A stretch of DNA of 64,000 nucleotides from assembly GCA_012523975.1 (NCBI GenBank), contig JAAYSF010000071.1, positions 1 through 64,000 on the forward strand, given 5' to 3'. Made by a program: the position numbers and the translations under genes. Position 1 is the first letter of the stretch, and each line of letters starts with the position of its first letter. The notes below the pieces were generated by a model. That model did not search any database, had not been told where the DNA came from, and was given only the letters and a program-made list of their open reading frames with translations. The DNA is from Veillonellaceae bacterium (GTDB lineage: Bacteria > Bacillota > Negativicutes > JAAYSF01). Of this stretch, positions 1 through 9,205 are shown piece after piece.

Positions 1-179
1 CCGCGAGCCCCTTGCCCGCTTGACGCACCTTGCATTGTCTGGCTTAAAATGTCCTGAAAGTTAACCCGGCTTCCTTTAAAACCAACAGTGTTAACGTTGG
101 CAATATTGTTGCCGATAACATCCATACGGGTTTGATGGTTTTTAAGGCCGGAAACACCGGCGAACATCGAACGCATCAT
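1..179 (-). CDS. flgE: Flagellar hook protein FlgE, N-terminal part (runs off window)
   Basis: Only the first 59 codons are inside the window; the 3' part lies beyond base 1. The product begins [16 protein letters not shown] and carries the rod/hook-family signature [17 protein letters not shown] at about residues 19-35. That motif is shared by FlgE, FlgG and FlgF. The position directly after flgD and the small flagellar-operon gene, and the double Met start, favour the hook protein FlgE. FlgE is exported by the flagellar type III system and polymerises under the FlgD cap. A GGGAGG ribosome site lies about 10 bases before the start. FlgG cannot be excluded without the C terminus. Confidence 0.85.
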   Translation of the reverse strand, partial: MMRSMFAGVSGLKNHQTRMDVIGNNIANVNTVGFKGSRVNFQDILSQTMQGASSGQGAR

Positions 180-269
180 AATAAATGACCTCCCGAATTT
201 TCGTTTATCTTTTTTATGTAGCTGCGTCAATCAGTCGGCAGCTTGTGGGCTCCCTCAAGAGGTCCAGCC

Positions 270-662
270 CTAAACAATTACAGCGCTGTCAATGTTGGTA
301 AAGACATTATCTTTAATGCTTGTACCATCCATGGCCGTAATAACGGTCTTGTTTTTGATACTTACAATTAGCGCCAAATCATTATTCATTAGCACCAGTG
401 ATTCCTTCGCACCCTTTTGCGCAGCCTTTTCTACCGCACGGTTCAATTTATCCATATCTGTCTGGTTAAGCCGAATATTCCGGTTCTCGAGACGCTGCAT
501 AGCGTGCTGCGAAAACTTTACACCGGTTAATTGCTGTTCCAGTATTTTATTAAATGGAACTGAGCTAGGTGATGACTTGCCTAACGGACGTGGTACAGCG
601 TTTGATGGTTTTTGGACTGGTAAAATGGGCGACTGCGGATAATAAATACGATTATCAGCCAT
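270..662 (-). CDS. Small flagellar operon protein (TIGR02530 type)
   Basis: A 130-residue protein without signal peptide or membrane segment. It matches by eye the conserved small protein found between flgD and flgE in Firmicute flagellar operons. The core, about residues 45-125, contains FSQHAMQRLENRNI followed by alternating helices and strands and the segment VITAMDGTSIKDNVFTNID near the end. The biochemical role of this family is not settled; position suggests a part in hook assembly or export. It follows flgD almost without a gap (flgD stops at 664), so the two are probably translated from one message. Confidence 0.8.
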   Translation of the reverse strand: MADNRIYYPQSPILPVQKPSNAVPRPLGKSSPSSVPFNKILEQQLTGVKFSQHAMQRLENRNIRLNQTDMDKLNRAVEKAAQKGAKESLVLMNNDLALIVSIKNKTVITAMDGTSIKDNVFTNIDSAVIV

Positions 663-663
663 A

Positions 664-1077
664 TTATTTAGCTCCCCAAATTACGCCTTCAACAGAAGTT
701 ACTTTCTCAAGCGCTACATTAACATCGCCTACAACTAAGGACGGTTTTCCATCACTTATCCGTACTGCACTAACTATTCCGGCTTGTTCCTCACCGTAAT
801 CATCAGTCCATCTTACCTGGTTTCCAATCATCCCACTGGCCTGAACAGTCAGCATAGAAGCATTTAAGTTCTGCATTTGCTCTAGGCTGGAAAACTGTGC
901 CATTTGGGCAATAAATTCTTTATCTTCCATTGGATTCATCGGATCCTGATACCGCAGCTGCGTTACCAATAACTTAAGAAACTCATCTTTTCCCATATTG
1001 TCCTGCTTAGTTCTTGCCGTTTGCCCGCTTGCAGTTTGCGTCGTGCTAGTTTGGCCTACGTTATATACACTTGCCAC
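664..1077 (-). CDS. flgD: Flagellar hook capping protein FlgD (short form)
   Basis: FlgD forms the scaffold cap on which hook subunits assemble. Residues about 30-72 hold the conserved N-terminal region, with LKLLVTQLRYQDPMNPMED and then QMAQFSSLEQMQNLN. At 137 residues it lacks most of the C-terminal domains of the roughly 230-residue enterobacterial protein. It is close in length to the Bacillus form. The start is GTG behind GGAGGTGAGAATTA. It lies between fliK and the TIGR02530-type gene, the usual order in Firmicutes. Confidence 0.93.
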   Translation of the reverse strand: MASVYNVGQTSTTQTASGQTARTKQDNMGKDEFLKLLVTQLRYQDPMNPMEDKEFIAQMAQFSSLEQMQNLNASMLTVQASGMIGNQVRWTDDYGEEQAGIVSAVRISDGKPSLVVGDVNVALEKVTSVEGVIWGAK

Positions 1078-1090
1078 TAATTCTCACCTC

Positions 1091-2566
1091 CTAAATCCGA
1101 TAGTCAACTCCAGTTTCTGAAGTAGTTATTCCAGTATTTTCAATAGCCTCAATACTTTCGCTGAATTCATTGCTGCTGTTTTTCTTATTTAGTTGAGATT
1201 TCCATGCCTGCTGTCTGTTTGCCTCACCCTGTCCATTGGAAAATGGTTGGCCTAGTCCAGCATAGACTCCTACATACTCTACTTTAAGTCCTTGTTGAGC
1301 CATATCCTGCCGTAGCTGCTGCATAGAAGCTTCAATTATGCCGCGCACCTCGCTATTGTTAGTATGGAAAGATGCGCTGACTACGCCATTATCAACCGCA
1401 ACCTTTAGTGTGAGTTCGCCAAGATGCTCAGGCTTTAGCTTTATAATCATTTCCGACATATCAGAATTCTTGACTAAGCGCGCATGCTCGACAATCTGTC
1501 CAACGACATTATTTGTATCTTTCGGTGTCTGTGGTATCGGCTGTCCGTCAATGTCAACAACAGCATCAGCTTGATCCTTCATACCGGTTTGGTGAAGTAG
1601 CTGCTGAAAAGGTTGCAGCGGTTTATCAGAGACATTTTCTACTGCTGTTGCTTCGCTTAAATTCTGCTCATGGAATAGACCGTTGTTCGTTGTTTCCAGA
1701 CTGGTATCTGCTGATAAAGACGTCATAGCATTAAGGCTTACTTTACTTTCCTTAACCGGCATATCTAAAGTTTGTACAGGGTCATCTGCTTGAAGACTTT
1801 CATCAGCTGCATTGTTTGCTGCAATTACAGACGCATTTTGGTAGGCGGACACTGTTGCAAGCGGTTTTAATAAATTGTCTGATACTAACTGGCTCTGCCC
1901 TGCAGATATTAATTGTTCAACCGCTATACCTGTGGCCTGTTTTCCCTTGCCGTCAGGATTGTGGGTGCCCTGCTTTTTTACACCGTAGTTTTCCTGCTGA
2001 TTAATAGCAATGGTTTGGCTATTTAGTCCGTTTTGGTTGAGATCTTCTGGCACCGTGGTAACTTGGCTTATGCCAGTCTGCTGCAGTTGCTCCGATTGAT
2101 TAGCTAGAGTTGTAGGAGTGTTAACATTTCCAGTGTTGCCATCAAGCATTTTGGAAGCGCCTTCTGAAATTAACCCGTTTTGACTTGCGACCTGAAATGG
2201 TGATAATTTACTATTGGATTGGTTAAGATTAACTTCTACATCCTGATTAAACATTGTATCAGTAGAAGTTCCAACTTTCCTGCCGCCTTTGTCGTCAGCG
2301 TCGCCTATTGAAACCGGCATTACCACTAAATTATTGAATAATGGGATAACCTCACCAGTCGGCGCAGACGATGTAACATTATTGCGGTCATCCGCTTTAT
2401 GACCGGTCTCCCCTTTAAAGCGCTTTGGGTAAGCAGCCGAATTCAAGACATCGGCAAATGCCGCTTGTTCCTTATTGCTATTAGGTGAGCCGCTTAATTT
2501 ACCGGCTGTACTCTTCTTGTGGGCTTTGGGAAGCTCCGCTGAAATACTTGCCGCTAATACATCCAC
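1091..2566 (-). CDS. fliK: Flagellar hook-length control protein FliK
   Basis: FliK is the exported ruler that switches the export gate from hook to filament substrates. The first two thirds are low-complexity, rich in Gln, Asn, Ser and Thr, as expected for the extended ruler. The C-terminal export-switch (Flg_hook) domain is at about residues 375-440, with the motif IIKLKPEHLGELTLKV. A GTG codon overlaps the ribosome site AAGGAGGTG, so I place the start at the next GTG four codons downstream (2566). The reading frame extends to 2578. It sits between the MotE-like gene and flgD. Confidence 0.9.
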   Translation of the reverse strand: MDVLAASISAELPKAHKKSTAGKLSGSPNSNKEQAAFADVLNSAAYPKRFKGETGHKADDRNNVTSSAPTGEVIPLFNNLVVMPVSIGDADDKGGRKVGTSTDTMFNQDVEVNLNQSNSKLSPFQVASQNGLISEGASKMLDGNTGNVNTPTTLANQSEQLQQTGISQVTTVPEDLNQNGLNSQTIAINQQENYGVKKQGTHNPDGKGKQATGIAVEQLISAGQSQLVSDNLLKPLATVSAYQNASVIAANNAADESLQADDPVQTLDMPVKESKVSLNAMTSLSADTSLETTNNGLFHEQNLSEATAVENVSDKPLQPFQQLLHQTGMKDQADAVVDIDGQPIPQTPKDTNNVVGQIVEHARLVKNSDMSEMIIKLKPEHLGELTLKVAVDNGVVSASFHTNNSEVRGIIEASMQQLRQDMAQQGLKVEYVGVYAGLGQPFSNGQGEANRQQAWKSQLNKKNSSNEFSESIEAIENTGITTSETGVDYRI

Positions 2567-2601
2567 GTATTTATTCACCTCCTTTCAATGATAATGTTGG
2601 C

Positions 2602-3204
2602 TTAGAGGGTACCAGGAGTTTGGGCCTTTAACATTGTCTGACTCAAACGTGCAGCCCGTTCTACGTCCAACAAAGCCATAATTTTAGCTACCTGGCTCTC
2701 ATCCATTTTATTGAAAATAGCGATGACCATATCATCATCAAGTTTATTCATTATTGGAACTACTTCTTCAGGTTTCATATTCTCATAAAGCCGTGCCACT
2801 TTTGAAATCCTTTTTGCTTCTTCGAGTTGCTTGGCTTTGGCTATTTTCTCGCTATCGCTGCCGCTAGGAGGCAATAATACCGGTTGCTGCTCCTGTTTAA
2901 CTGGTTGGTCTGCCGGTTTTTTCGCCTTCGGCGGCTGGATATCTTCAATGTTCTCAAGTTCCACCGGTTCAAAATTCGTTGTTGGTGGAGTAAAATATTG
3001 GCCAATTACCGGATATTCATGAAGCTTTAATCTAGCTATTATGGCCTGTGGATCAATAAACTTCATATATATACCAAGCGCAAAGCCGACACCGGTTAGC
3101 ATTAATATTACAAATGCAATGAGCAGCTTTTTAAATAGCGATCCTTTAGCCTGAGACTGTTGCCCTGAAGTTTTTTGACTGGATTTAAGGTTTATATTTG
3201 CCAT
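2602..3204 (-). CDS. MotE-like / MgtE-N-domain flagellar membrane protein
   Basis: A 200-residue protein with one N-terminal membrane helix (about 23-48), a Pro/Lys/Gln-rich linker, a short coiled coil around 115-140, and an MgtE intracellular-domain-like repeat at about 140-190 (MKPEEVVPIMNKLDDDMVIAIFNKMD). This layout is that of YlxF/MotE-family proteins in flagellar operons. Relatives have been described as periplasmic stator chaperones or FliG-like factors; I cannot decide which applies here. It stands between the lytic transglycosylase gene and fliK. The start is preceded by AAGGAAGG. Confidence 0.8.
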   Translation of the reverse strand: MANINLKSSQKTSGQQSQAKGSLFKKLLIAFVILMLTGVGFALGIYMKFIDPQAIIARLKLHEYPVIGQYFTPPTTNFEPVELENIEDIQPPKAKKPADQPVKQEQQPVLLPPSGSDSEKIAKAKQLEEAKRISKVARLYENMKPEEVVPIMNKLDDDMVIAIFNKMDESQVAKIMALLDVERAARLSQTMLKAQTPGTL

Positions 3205-3232
3205 GTTTACCTTCCTTTAGGTAATAAAGCTA

Positions 3233-3751
3233 TTAAAATTGTGACATAACCTTTGTCACATATGATTTTGTTTCCGGATAAGGTGGAACACCTCCGTAGC
3301 TCTTTACAGCCTCCGGTCCAGCATTATAGGCCGCAACAGCCTTTACTACATCGCCGTTAAATGTATGTAGCATTTTGCGTAGATAGCGCACCCCGCCATC
3401 AATGTTTTCCTGCGGATCGGTAATATTCTGTACACCTAAACTACGGGCAGTATCCGGCATAAGCTGCATAACGCCAACAGCACCAGCCACCGAAACACTA
3501 TTGGTCTCTAGACCTGATTCAGTTCTAGCGACTGCTAATGCTAACTTAGGATCAACACCATGCTGTCGTGCACTGGTTTCAACCAGTTTAGCAATACTTT
3601 GCTTGTTCGTATTTAAGGCGGTTGAAGCGCTCTTTTGCTTTGCCCCTGCCAATACGTCTGCAAAGGCACCAATCGACGTTGGATTTGCCGGTATCATAAA
3701 CCGCTTCTCTATTGTGTTGATACGCTGCGTCACTCTAGTTAATCCGTCCAT
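3233..3751 (-). CDS. Lytic transglycosylase (SLT domain) of the flagellar operon
   Basis: A peptidoglycan lytic transglycosylase of 172 residues. The Slt domain spans about residues 55-170. Its catalytic Glu is near residue 78 in the motif ARTESGLE, followed by GAVGVMQLMP and AVAAYNAGP, the classical Slt motifs I-III. No signal peptide or membrane segment is visible at the N terminus. Export through the flagellar type III apparatus is therefore possible, as for FlgJ-like enzymes, but this is inference. It lies between fliJ and the MotE-like gene, which suggests it opens the murein for the growing rod. Ribosome site AAGGTGATTTA precedes the ATG. Confidence 0.9.
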   Translation of the reverse strand: MDGLTRVTQRINTIEKRFMIPANPTSIGAFADVLAGAKQKSASTALNTNKQSIAKLVETSARQHGVDPKLALAVARTESGLETNSVSVAGAVGVMQLMPDTARSLGVQNITDPQENIDGGVRYLRKMLHTFNGDVVKAVAAYNAGPEAVKSYGGVPPYPETKSYVTKVMSQF

Positions 3752-3760
3752 TAAATCACC

Positions 3761-4204
3761 TTAACTTTTGCGGACATAATTTTGAAGTCCCAATTCATCG
3801 AGATACTTTTGTTCCTCGCTTAATGCTTCTGCTTGGTACTGCAGCAGACGCTTCACTCTAAATTTTTCAACAATCTCATAGTTTTTGGCTGCTTGTTGAA
3901 GCTCCTGCAAACGTTCTTGCTGCACTGCCTGCGCCTCGTTAACACGCATACTTTGGTGTTTTATGTTCTCCCTAATTTTATCGAAGTAATTCTGAAAATC
4001 CTTAAGTTCATCAATAATAGGCGAACTATCTTGATATTTTCTAAAACTGACAATAGACTCAGTTAGTTTTATTGTTAACTTATCAAACTTTTCCTTTTCC
4101 TCATGCAAAACTTGTGATGCCTGCATAAACTTTAGCTGGGCTTGTTCATTTTGCATCTGACGGTATTTTAAAAGGGTATCGAGTCGAAACTGAAATTTCT
4201 TCAT
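3761..4204 (-). CDS. fliJ: Flagellar export chaperone FliJ
   Basis: A 147-residue, almost wholly helical and charged protein starting MKKFQFRLDTLLKYRQMQNE, the typical FliJ N terminus. Heptad-like spacing continues to about residue 135, in line with the antiparallel coiled coil of FliJ. FliJ inserts into the FliI hexamer and links the ATPase to FlhA in the export gate. The gene follows fliI by about 20 bases and has a GAGGTGG ribosome site. Sequence conservation in this family is low, so the call rests on length, N terminus, coiled coil and position. Confidence 0.9.
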   Translation of the reverse strand: MKKFQFRLDTLLKYRQMQNEQAQLKFMQASQVLHEEKEKFDKLTIKLTESIVSFRKYQDSSPIIDELKDFQNYFDKIRENIKHQSMRVNEAQAVQQERLQELQQAAKNYEIVEKFRVKRLLQYQAEALSEEQKYLDELGLQNYVRKS

Positions 4205-4223
4205 AAATCCACCTCTTCATCTG

Positions 4224-5534
4224 TTATTCGGCTAACTCAATCAGCCTGCTAACAGCTTGGTCGAAAGTTGTTGTTTCGTAGACACCCTGCTGTAAAAATC
4301 TTTTAATATCGTCAATCACATTAATTGCTTTATCAATATTTGGGTTGCTGCCATGGGCATAGGCACCGATATTTATTAGGTCCTCGGCTTCTCGATAGGT
4401 CGCCATAATCGAGCGCAACTGCTGCGCCGCTTTATAGTGGTTTTTTTCGACAATTTCCAGCATAACCCTGCTGACACTTGCCAATACATCAATTGCCGGA
4501 TAATGATTCTGTGCAGCCATATTTCGTGTCAGAACAATATGACCATCTAAGATACTGCGTACAGCATCGGCAATCGGCTCATTCATATCATCGCCATCCA
4601 CCAGTACCGTATAAATACCTGTTATTGATCCGCATTCGCCCGTACCTGAGCGTTCTAATAATTTCGGCAGCATAGCGAATACTGATGGCGTATAACCCCG
4701 CGTCGCAGGCGGTTCGCCAATTGTAAGGCCTACCTCGCGCTGCGCCATGGCAAAGCGGGTCACAGAATCCATCATCAAAATTACATTGCGGCCTTGGTCG
4801 CGGAAATACTCTGAGATTGCAGTCGCTGTCATAGCGCCCTTTATCCTGACCAACGCTGGCTGATCCGAAGTAGCTACTACAACAACCGATCTTTTTAAGC
4901 CTTCTTCCCCAAGATCACGCTCAATAAACTCTCTGACTTCACGACCGCGTTCGCCAATCAGCGCGATGACACTTATATCAGCCTCGGTATTTCGCGCCAT
5001 CATGCCCAAAAGCGTACTCTTGCCTACACCGCTGCCCGCCATTATACCAACTCGCTGCCCACGCCCTAAGGTTATAAGACTGTCAATAGCACGGACACCA
5101 ACAGCTAATTTGTTCGATATGCGGCTTCTCAACAAAGGAGACGGCGGTGTTGCATGCAGTGAGTAGCGGTTATTAGTTAGAAGCGGCCCCTTACCATCTA
5201 TTGGGTTCCCCAAACCGTCTAAAATCCTGCCCAATAACTGCGGCCCAACGGGAACTTCCAGCGTCTGTTGGGCTGAAATTACCTCGCAGCCTGGCCCTAT
5301 CCCTTCCATTTCGCCAATCGGCATTAACATTACCCTATTTTGACGGAAGCCGACAACTTCAGCCGGGATTAAAAAATCTCTATTACGCGGCCTGATATAA
5401 CATAGCTCACCAAGACTAACATTAGGGCCGTGGGCTTCGATTACTAAGCCAATTATTTCAGCGATTTTACCGCTAAGCTTCATTGTCTCAACTTTGCTTG
5501 CGGCGCTTAAATATTTATCTGCACAAAACCTCAT
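4224..5534 (-). CDS. fliI: Flagellum-specific ATPase FliI
   Basis: The cytoplasmic ATPase of the flagellar type III export apparatus, 436 residues, normal length. The Walker A motif GIMAGSGVGKSTLLGMMAR is at about 165-183. Walker B is ILMMDSVTRFAMAQRE near 250-266. The export-ATPase signature ATRGYTPSVFAMLPKLLERS follows. Its ATG overlaps the fliH stop by four bases, so the two are translationally coupled; FliH binds and restrains FliI. The first 17 residues (to METMKLSGK) are less conserved, but no better-placed ribosome site was found. Confidence 0.97.
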   Translation of the reverse strand: MRFCADKYLSAASKVETMKLSGKIAEIIGLVIEAHGPNVSLGELCYIRPRNRDFLIPAEVVGFRQNRVMLMPIGEMEGIGPGCEVISAQQTLEVPVGPQLLGRILDGLGNPIDGKGPLLTNNRYSLHATPPSPLLRSRISNKLAVGVRAIDSLITLGRGQRVGIMAGSGVGKSTLLGMMARNTEADISVIALIGERGREVREFIERDLGEEGLKRSVVVVATSDQPALVRIKGAMTATAISEYFRDQGRNVILMMDSVTRFAMAQREVGLTIGEPPATRGYTPSVFAMLPKLLERSGTGECGSITGIYTVLVDGDDMNEPIADAVRSILDGHIVLTRNMAAQNHYPAIDVLASVSRVMLEIVEKNHYKAAQQLRSIMATYREAEDLINIGAYAHGSNPNIDKAINVIDDIKRFLQQGVYETTTFDQAVSRLIELAE

Positions 5535-6283
5535 GGCATTATTTCCTCAAGAGCTCTTTTTATAGCCTCAAACTGAATATCAAGACTGGCGTCAACTGTC
5601 CCGTAGGGTGTATCAATCATACAGCCGCCAGGACTGACAGTATTATCACTAACTACTGATAATGCATCTTCACAGCCAATCATTATCTGCAAATCACGTT
5701 TAGACTGAACCACAATATCATAGTCGATCGGATTCACACGAATAATAATACTCTCTTGATCACGTACTTTTTCTAACGCAGTCTTTACAATTGGCAAAAT
5801 CACTGTCGGATTTTCGTCTATTTCCCGCGCTAAAATCTTCCGTGCTACTGCAAGAGCTATTTTTACTATCTCGCGCTCAGCTTTGATTAGAGTTTCTTGG
5901 TACTCTTGCCGGGCATCAGCTAATATGTTCTCAGCTGTTTCAGATGCACTGTTAATTTTATTTGTCATTTCTAGTTCTGCTTGTTCTTTGCCTTGACGAA
6001 CCCCTTCACTGTAGCCGGCTTGATAGCCCTCCTGCCGACCGGCTTCACAAGCCTGCTGTCTAAGTTGTTCTGCCTCCTGCAAGGCCTGGCTTATGCATGT
6101 TTCAGCTTGCTTTTTAGCATCATCTAGGATTTTCTTTGCCTCATCAATAGCTTCTTGGATTTGTTCTCGTTCTGGTTCTGCAGCACTGTCTTCGGTTTGC
6201 TCGACAATCGCAAATGCCGGACGATGGTTATTAATTATAAGAGGTTCTTCCTGGACTGAAGCAAATTTAATAATTCTAGACAA
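5531..6283 (-). CDS. fliH: Flagellar assembly protein FliH
   Basis: FliH, 250 residues, is the stator-like regulator of FliI. Residues about 35-125 are a long Glu/Gln/Ala-rich helix with Gly-spaced repeats (GRQEGYQAGYSEGVRQGKE), characteristic of FliH. The C-terminal half (about 130-248) resembles V-type ATPase subunit E, with EIVKIALAVARKILAREID. The start codon is TTG, overlapping the end of fliG by eight bases, with GGGGACGAG as ribosome site inside fliG. It overlaps fliI by four bases. Motif and context make the assignment firm. Confidence 0.93.
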   Translation of the reverse strand: MSRIIKFASVQEEPLIINNHRPAFAIVEQTEDSAAEPEREQIQEAIDEAKKILDDAKKQAETCISQALQEAEQLRQQACEAGRQEGYQAGYSEGVRQGKEQAELEMTNKINSASETAENILADARQEYQETLIKAEREIVKIALAVARKILAREIDENPTVILPIVKTALEKVRDQESIIIRVNPIDYDIVVQSKRDLQIMIGCEDALSVVSDNTVSPGGCMIDTPYGTVDASLDIQFEAIKRALEEIMP

Positions 6284-7286
6284 TTATCTCGTCCCCTTTG
6301 CCACGTGACACAATAATTTCACCGGATTCTTCGAGACGACGGATAACATTAACGATTTTTTGCTGGGCTTCCTCAACATCTCTAATACGCACAGGACCCA
6401 TATATTCGATTTCTTCGCGCAGCATTTCAGCCGCGCGCTTAGACATATTCTTATAGATTTTTTCGGCGACTTCAGTTGAGGACGCCTTGAGCGCAAGCGC
6501 AAGGTCCTTAGAGTCAATTTCCCGTAATACAAGTTGCAGAGAACGATCATCAAGCAAGATAATGTCTTCAAAGACAAACATTCTCTTCTTGATTTCTTCG
6601 GCAAGTTCAGGATTCTGAACCTCAAGATTCTCAATGATAGTTCGTTCCGTAGTACGGTCTACCCGGTTAAGCACTTCGACAATAGAATCGACACCACCGG
6701 CAGCAGTAAAATCCTGAGTAGCCAAAGACGATAATTTTCTTTCTAAAATTCTTTCAATATCCTTTAAAACATCCGGCGATGTGCGATCCATCGTAGCAAT
6801 TCGTTTGGCGACATCAACTTGCCGATCTGGCGGGAGCGCAGATAATATTACACCGGCTTGGTCTGGATGGAGGTAAGCCATTATTAATGCAATCGTCTGC
6901 GGATGTTCATTTTGGATAAAGTTCAGGAGCTGAGCGGGATCGGTCTTGCGTGCAAAATCAAACGGTCTAATTTGCAGACTCGCCGTTAATCTGTTTATAA
7001 TCGATACAGCTTTTTCAGCACCTAATGCTTTTTCAAGTACCTCCCTGGCATAATCTAAGCCTCCGGAAGAAATATACTCTTTAGCTAAAGCCATTTGGTG
7101 AAATTCTGACAGAACTTTATCTTTTTGCTCTTGGCTAACTTTTCGCTGATTAGCAATTTCCAAAGTAAGTTTTTCTATTTCCTCTTCCCGCAAATGCTTA
7201 AAAATCTGAGCTGATATCTGCGGGCCTAAGGCGATTAGCAAAATAGCTGCCTTTTGCTTATTTCCCATCTCGTTAGATTGATACAA
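6276..7286 (-). CDS. fliG: Flagellar motor switch protein FliG
   Basis: FliG, 336 residues, is the C-ring component that contacts FliF and the stators and generates torque. The middle domain carries the EHPQTIALIMAYL segment (about 128-140), which includes the EHPQ motif that binds FliM. The C-terminal domain includes IILLDDRSLQLVLREID (about 243-259), holding the charged torque helix, and the end MGPVRIRDVEEAQQKIV. Start is TTG behind GGAGGTGAAATT. It follows fliF by about 18 bases and overlaps fliH. Confidence 0.97.
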   Translation of the reverse strand: MYQSNEMGNKQKAAILLIALGPQISAQIFKHLREEEIEKLTLEIANQRKVSQEQKDKVLSEFHQMALAKEYISSGGLDYAREVLEKALGAEKAVSIINRLTASLQIRPFDFARKTDPAQLLNFIQNEHPQTIALIMAYLHPDQAGVILSALPPDRQVDVAKRIATMDRTSPDVLKDIERILERKLSSLATQDFTAAGGVDSIVEVLNRVDRTTERTIIENLEVQNPELAEEIKKRMFVFEDIILLDDRSLQLVLREIDSKDLALALKASSTEVAEKIYKNMSKRAAEMLREEIEYMGPVRIRDVEEAQQKIVNVIRRLEESGEIIVSRGKGDEIIV

Positions 7287-7304
7287 AATTTCACCTCCTG
7301 ACTA

Positions 7305-8846
7305 TTATTCATCAGCCAACCAAGCCTTTATCAATTGCGCCACTTCTTCGGGCTTAGACTTAGCAAACTTTTCAACTGCTTCACGCTGTTCAAGCTGTTC
7401 TTTTTCCTGCGGAGTCAGTTCTTGTAATTTTTGTGTATCGGACTCCGCTTGTGCCTGTGTTAAAACCTGCTCCAATTCCAACTCATCCTCATGTTGGCGA
7501 CGCCGCGCCAGGTACATTCGAACAAGGTAGAGCAAGACAAGTACTGATATGACAGCGATACCAATTTTTAGCCATAATGATCGCTCTTGTTGTTTTTGAA
7601 AAGCCTCTTCTTCTTTCCGTTGCTTATCAGCTAAATCTGTGTTAAACGGCATGCTTTCAACTGAAATAACGTCACCACGACTCTGGTTAAAACCGATAGC
7701 AGAAGCAACTGTACGTGAAATGCTATCCTGTTGTGTTCGGCTAATTTCGCCGTCTACCAAGACAGCAACTGTTAATCGCTTTATTGAACCGGGGGTTGAC
7801 ACAATCTTTTCTTTAGTTTCATTAATCTCGTAGTTCCGTGTTACTTCTTTTTTCTCGTAGTTCGACTGGGCATTATTACTATTTGTCACATATCCCGGGA
7901 TGTTAGCCGTAGTACCGGCAGGTCCCCCTGGTGCTTGTGAGGTGCCTTCGTAATTCTCATTAAATTCCTGCAAGCTTCTAATTATGCCCTTATCATCTAC
8001 TACTGGCTCGAATATTTGCCGATCCATGGTACGCTGGTCAAAATTAAGCTCAACGCTGACTCTTGCAGCTGCTTTTCCAGGGCCAAGAACTTGCTCTAAA
8101 AGGGATTGCACACTCTTTTGCAAGTCTTCCTGTACTTTCTTAGTCATTTCTATCTGCGTCAATGTCCCTGCACCGGCTATTTCAGCGTCCGACTGATCAT
8201 TCAGAACATGGCCCTTGTTGTCGACTACTGTTACATTCTCAGCCTTTAGACCTTGTATACTGTGCGCTACCAAATTAACAATCCCCTTTACCTGTTGACG
8301 GGAAAGCTGCGCAGATGGCCTTAATTTTAACATGATTGACGCAGTGGCTGGTTTTTCGTTCTTTTTGTATAGACTATCTTCAGGCAGTACAATATGTACC
8401 CGAGCTTTTTCTACCTCTGACATTTGCTCAATTGTTCTGGTCAGTTCACCTTGCAAGGCTTGCAGTAAATACACCTTGTTTTGAAAATCAGTTGTTCCAA
8501 ATTTGTTCTGATCAAAGATTTCAAAGCCTTTACCACCTCTTGGCAAGCCCTGACTAGCTAAATCCAGCCTAATTCGGTAAACATCTTTTGATGGTACCAT
8601 AATAGCTGTACCATTGTTACCGATTTCATGCTGAATTTTCATTTCTTTGAGTTTTTCCCTGACCTCACCTGCATCTGTTACGTCCATATTGGTGTATAAA
8701 GGTACAAGATCGGGCCGGCTTCCCCACCAATAACTCCATGATAAAATAGCAATAAAAATCAGGATTGCCGAACCGATAATCATGTACTTCTGTTTTTTTT
8801 CCATGTTTCCCCACAAGCGCAGAGACTGTTCCTTCCAGTCAGCCAT
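7305..8846 (-). CDS. fliF: Flagellar MS-ring protein FliF
   Basis: FliF, about 513 residues, is the first structure assembled in the inner membrane. Membrane helices lie near residues 22-42 and 430-452. Between them are YscJ/FliF ring-building domains with VHIVLPEDSLYKK and the region AARVSVELNFDQRTMDRQ. The C-terminal tail ends in a FliG-binding helix, AEKVAQLIKAWL-like (PEEVAQLIKAWLADE). The ATG at 8846 has AAGGGTGG at good spacing. An upstream in-frame GTG at 8855 overlaps that ribosome site. Confidence 0.96.
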   Translation of the reverse strand: MADWKEQSLRLWGNMEKKQKYMIIGSAILIFIAILSWSYWWGSRPDLVPLYTNMDVTDAGEVREKLKEMKIQHEIGNNGTAIMVPSKDVYRIRLDLASQGLPRGGKGFEIFDQNKFGTTDFQNKVYLLQALQGELTRTIEQMSEVEKARVHIVLPEDSLYKKNEKPATASIMLKLRPSAQLSRQQVKGIVNLVAHSIQGLKAENVTVVDNKGHVLNDQSDAEIAGAGTLTQIEMTKKVQEDLQKSVQSLLEQVLGPGKAAARVSVELNFDQRTMDRQIFEPVVDDKGIIRSLQEFNENYEGTSQAPGGPAGTTANIPGYVTNSNNAQSNYEKKEVTRNYEINETKEKIVSTPGSIKRLTVAVLVDGEISRTQQDSISRTVASAIGFNQSRGDVISVESMPFNTDLADKQRKEEEAFQKQQERSLWLKIGIAVISVLVLLYLVRMYLARRRQHEDELELEQVLTQAQAESDTQKLQELTPQEKEQLEQREAVEKFAKSKPEEVAQLIKAWLADE

Positions 8847-8894
8847 CGGATCCACCCTTCTTGATTAGCAAAAATAAATTGCTGAGATGTATAA

Positions 8895-9194
8895 TTAGAC
8901 CTGCATTCTCATGACTTCCTGATACGCGTCAACAACTTTATTGCGAACCTGCATAGTAAGCTGTAGGGCAATAGATGCTTTTTCAGCGGCTATGACTGCT
9001 TGGGAGACATCCTGTAACTTCCCTGCTGCTAAATCGAGTGATGCCTTCTCTGCCCTATGTTGAAGAGTGTTTACATCAGTAATTGCCTCGGACAAAAACT
9101 GACTAAAGCTTTTACCAGCTTGCTCTGTTTCAGTTGGGGCCGGATTATTAATCGGTAAACTGACCGGCATTAATTTTAATTGTTCAATACGCAT
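8895..9194 (-). CDS. fliE: Flagellar hook-basal body protein FliE
   Basis: FliE, 99 residues, links the MS ring to the proximal rod. The conserved C-terminal segment VIAAEKASIALQLTMQVRNKVVDAYQEVMRMQV-type (about residues 67-99) is fully present; LQLTMQVRNKVVDAYQEVMR is the diagnostic part. The protein has normal length, no signal peptide, and is exported by the type III route. It lies between flgC and fliF in the standard flgB-flgC-fliE order, with a GAGGT ribosome site before the ATG. Confidence 0.95.
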   Translation of the reverse strand: MRIEQLKLMPVSLPINNPAPTETEQAGKSFSQFLSEAITDVNTLQHRAEKASLDLAAGKLQDVSQAVIAAEKASIALQLTMQVRNKVVDAYQEVMRMQV

Positions 9195-9205
9195 ATATTA
9201 CCTCA

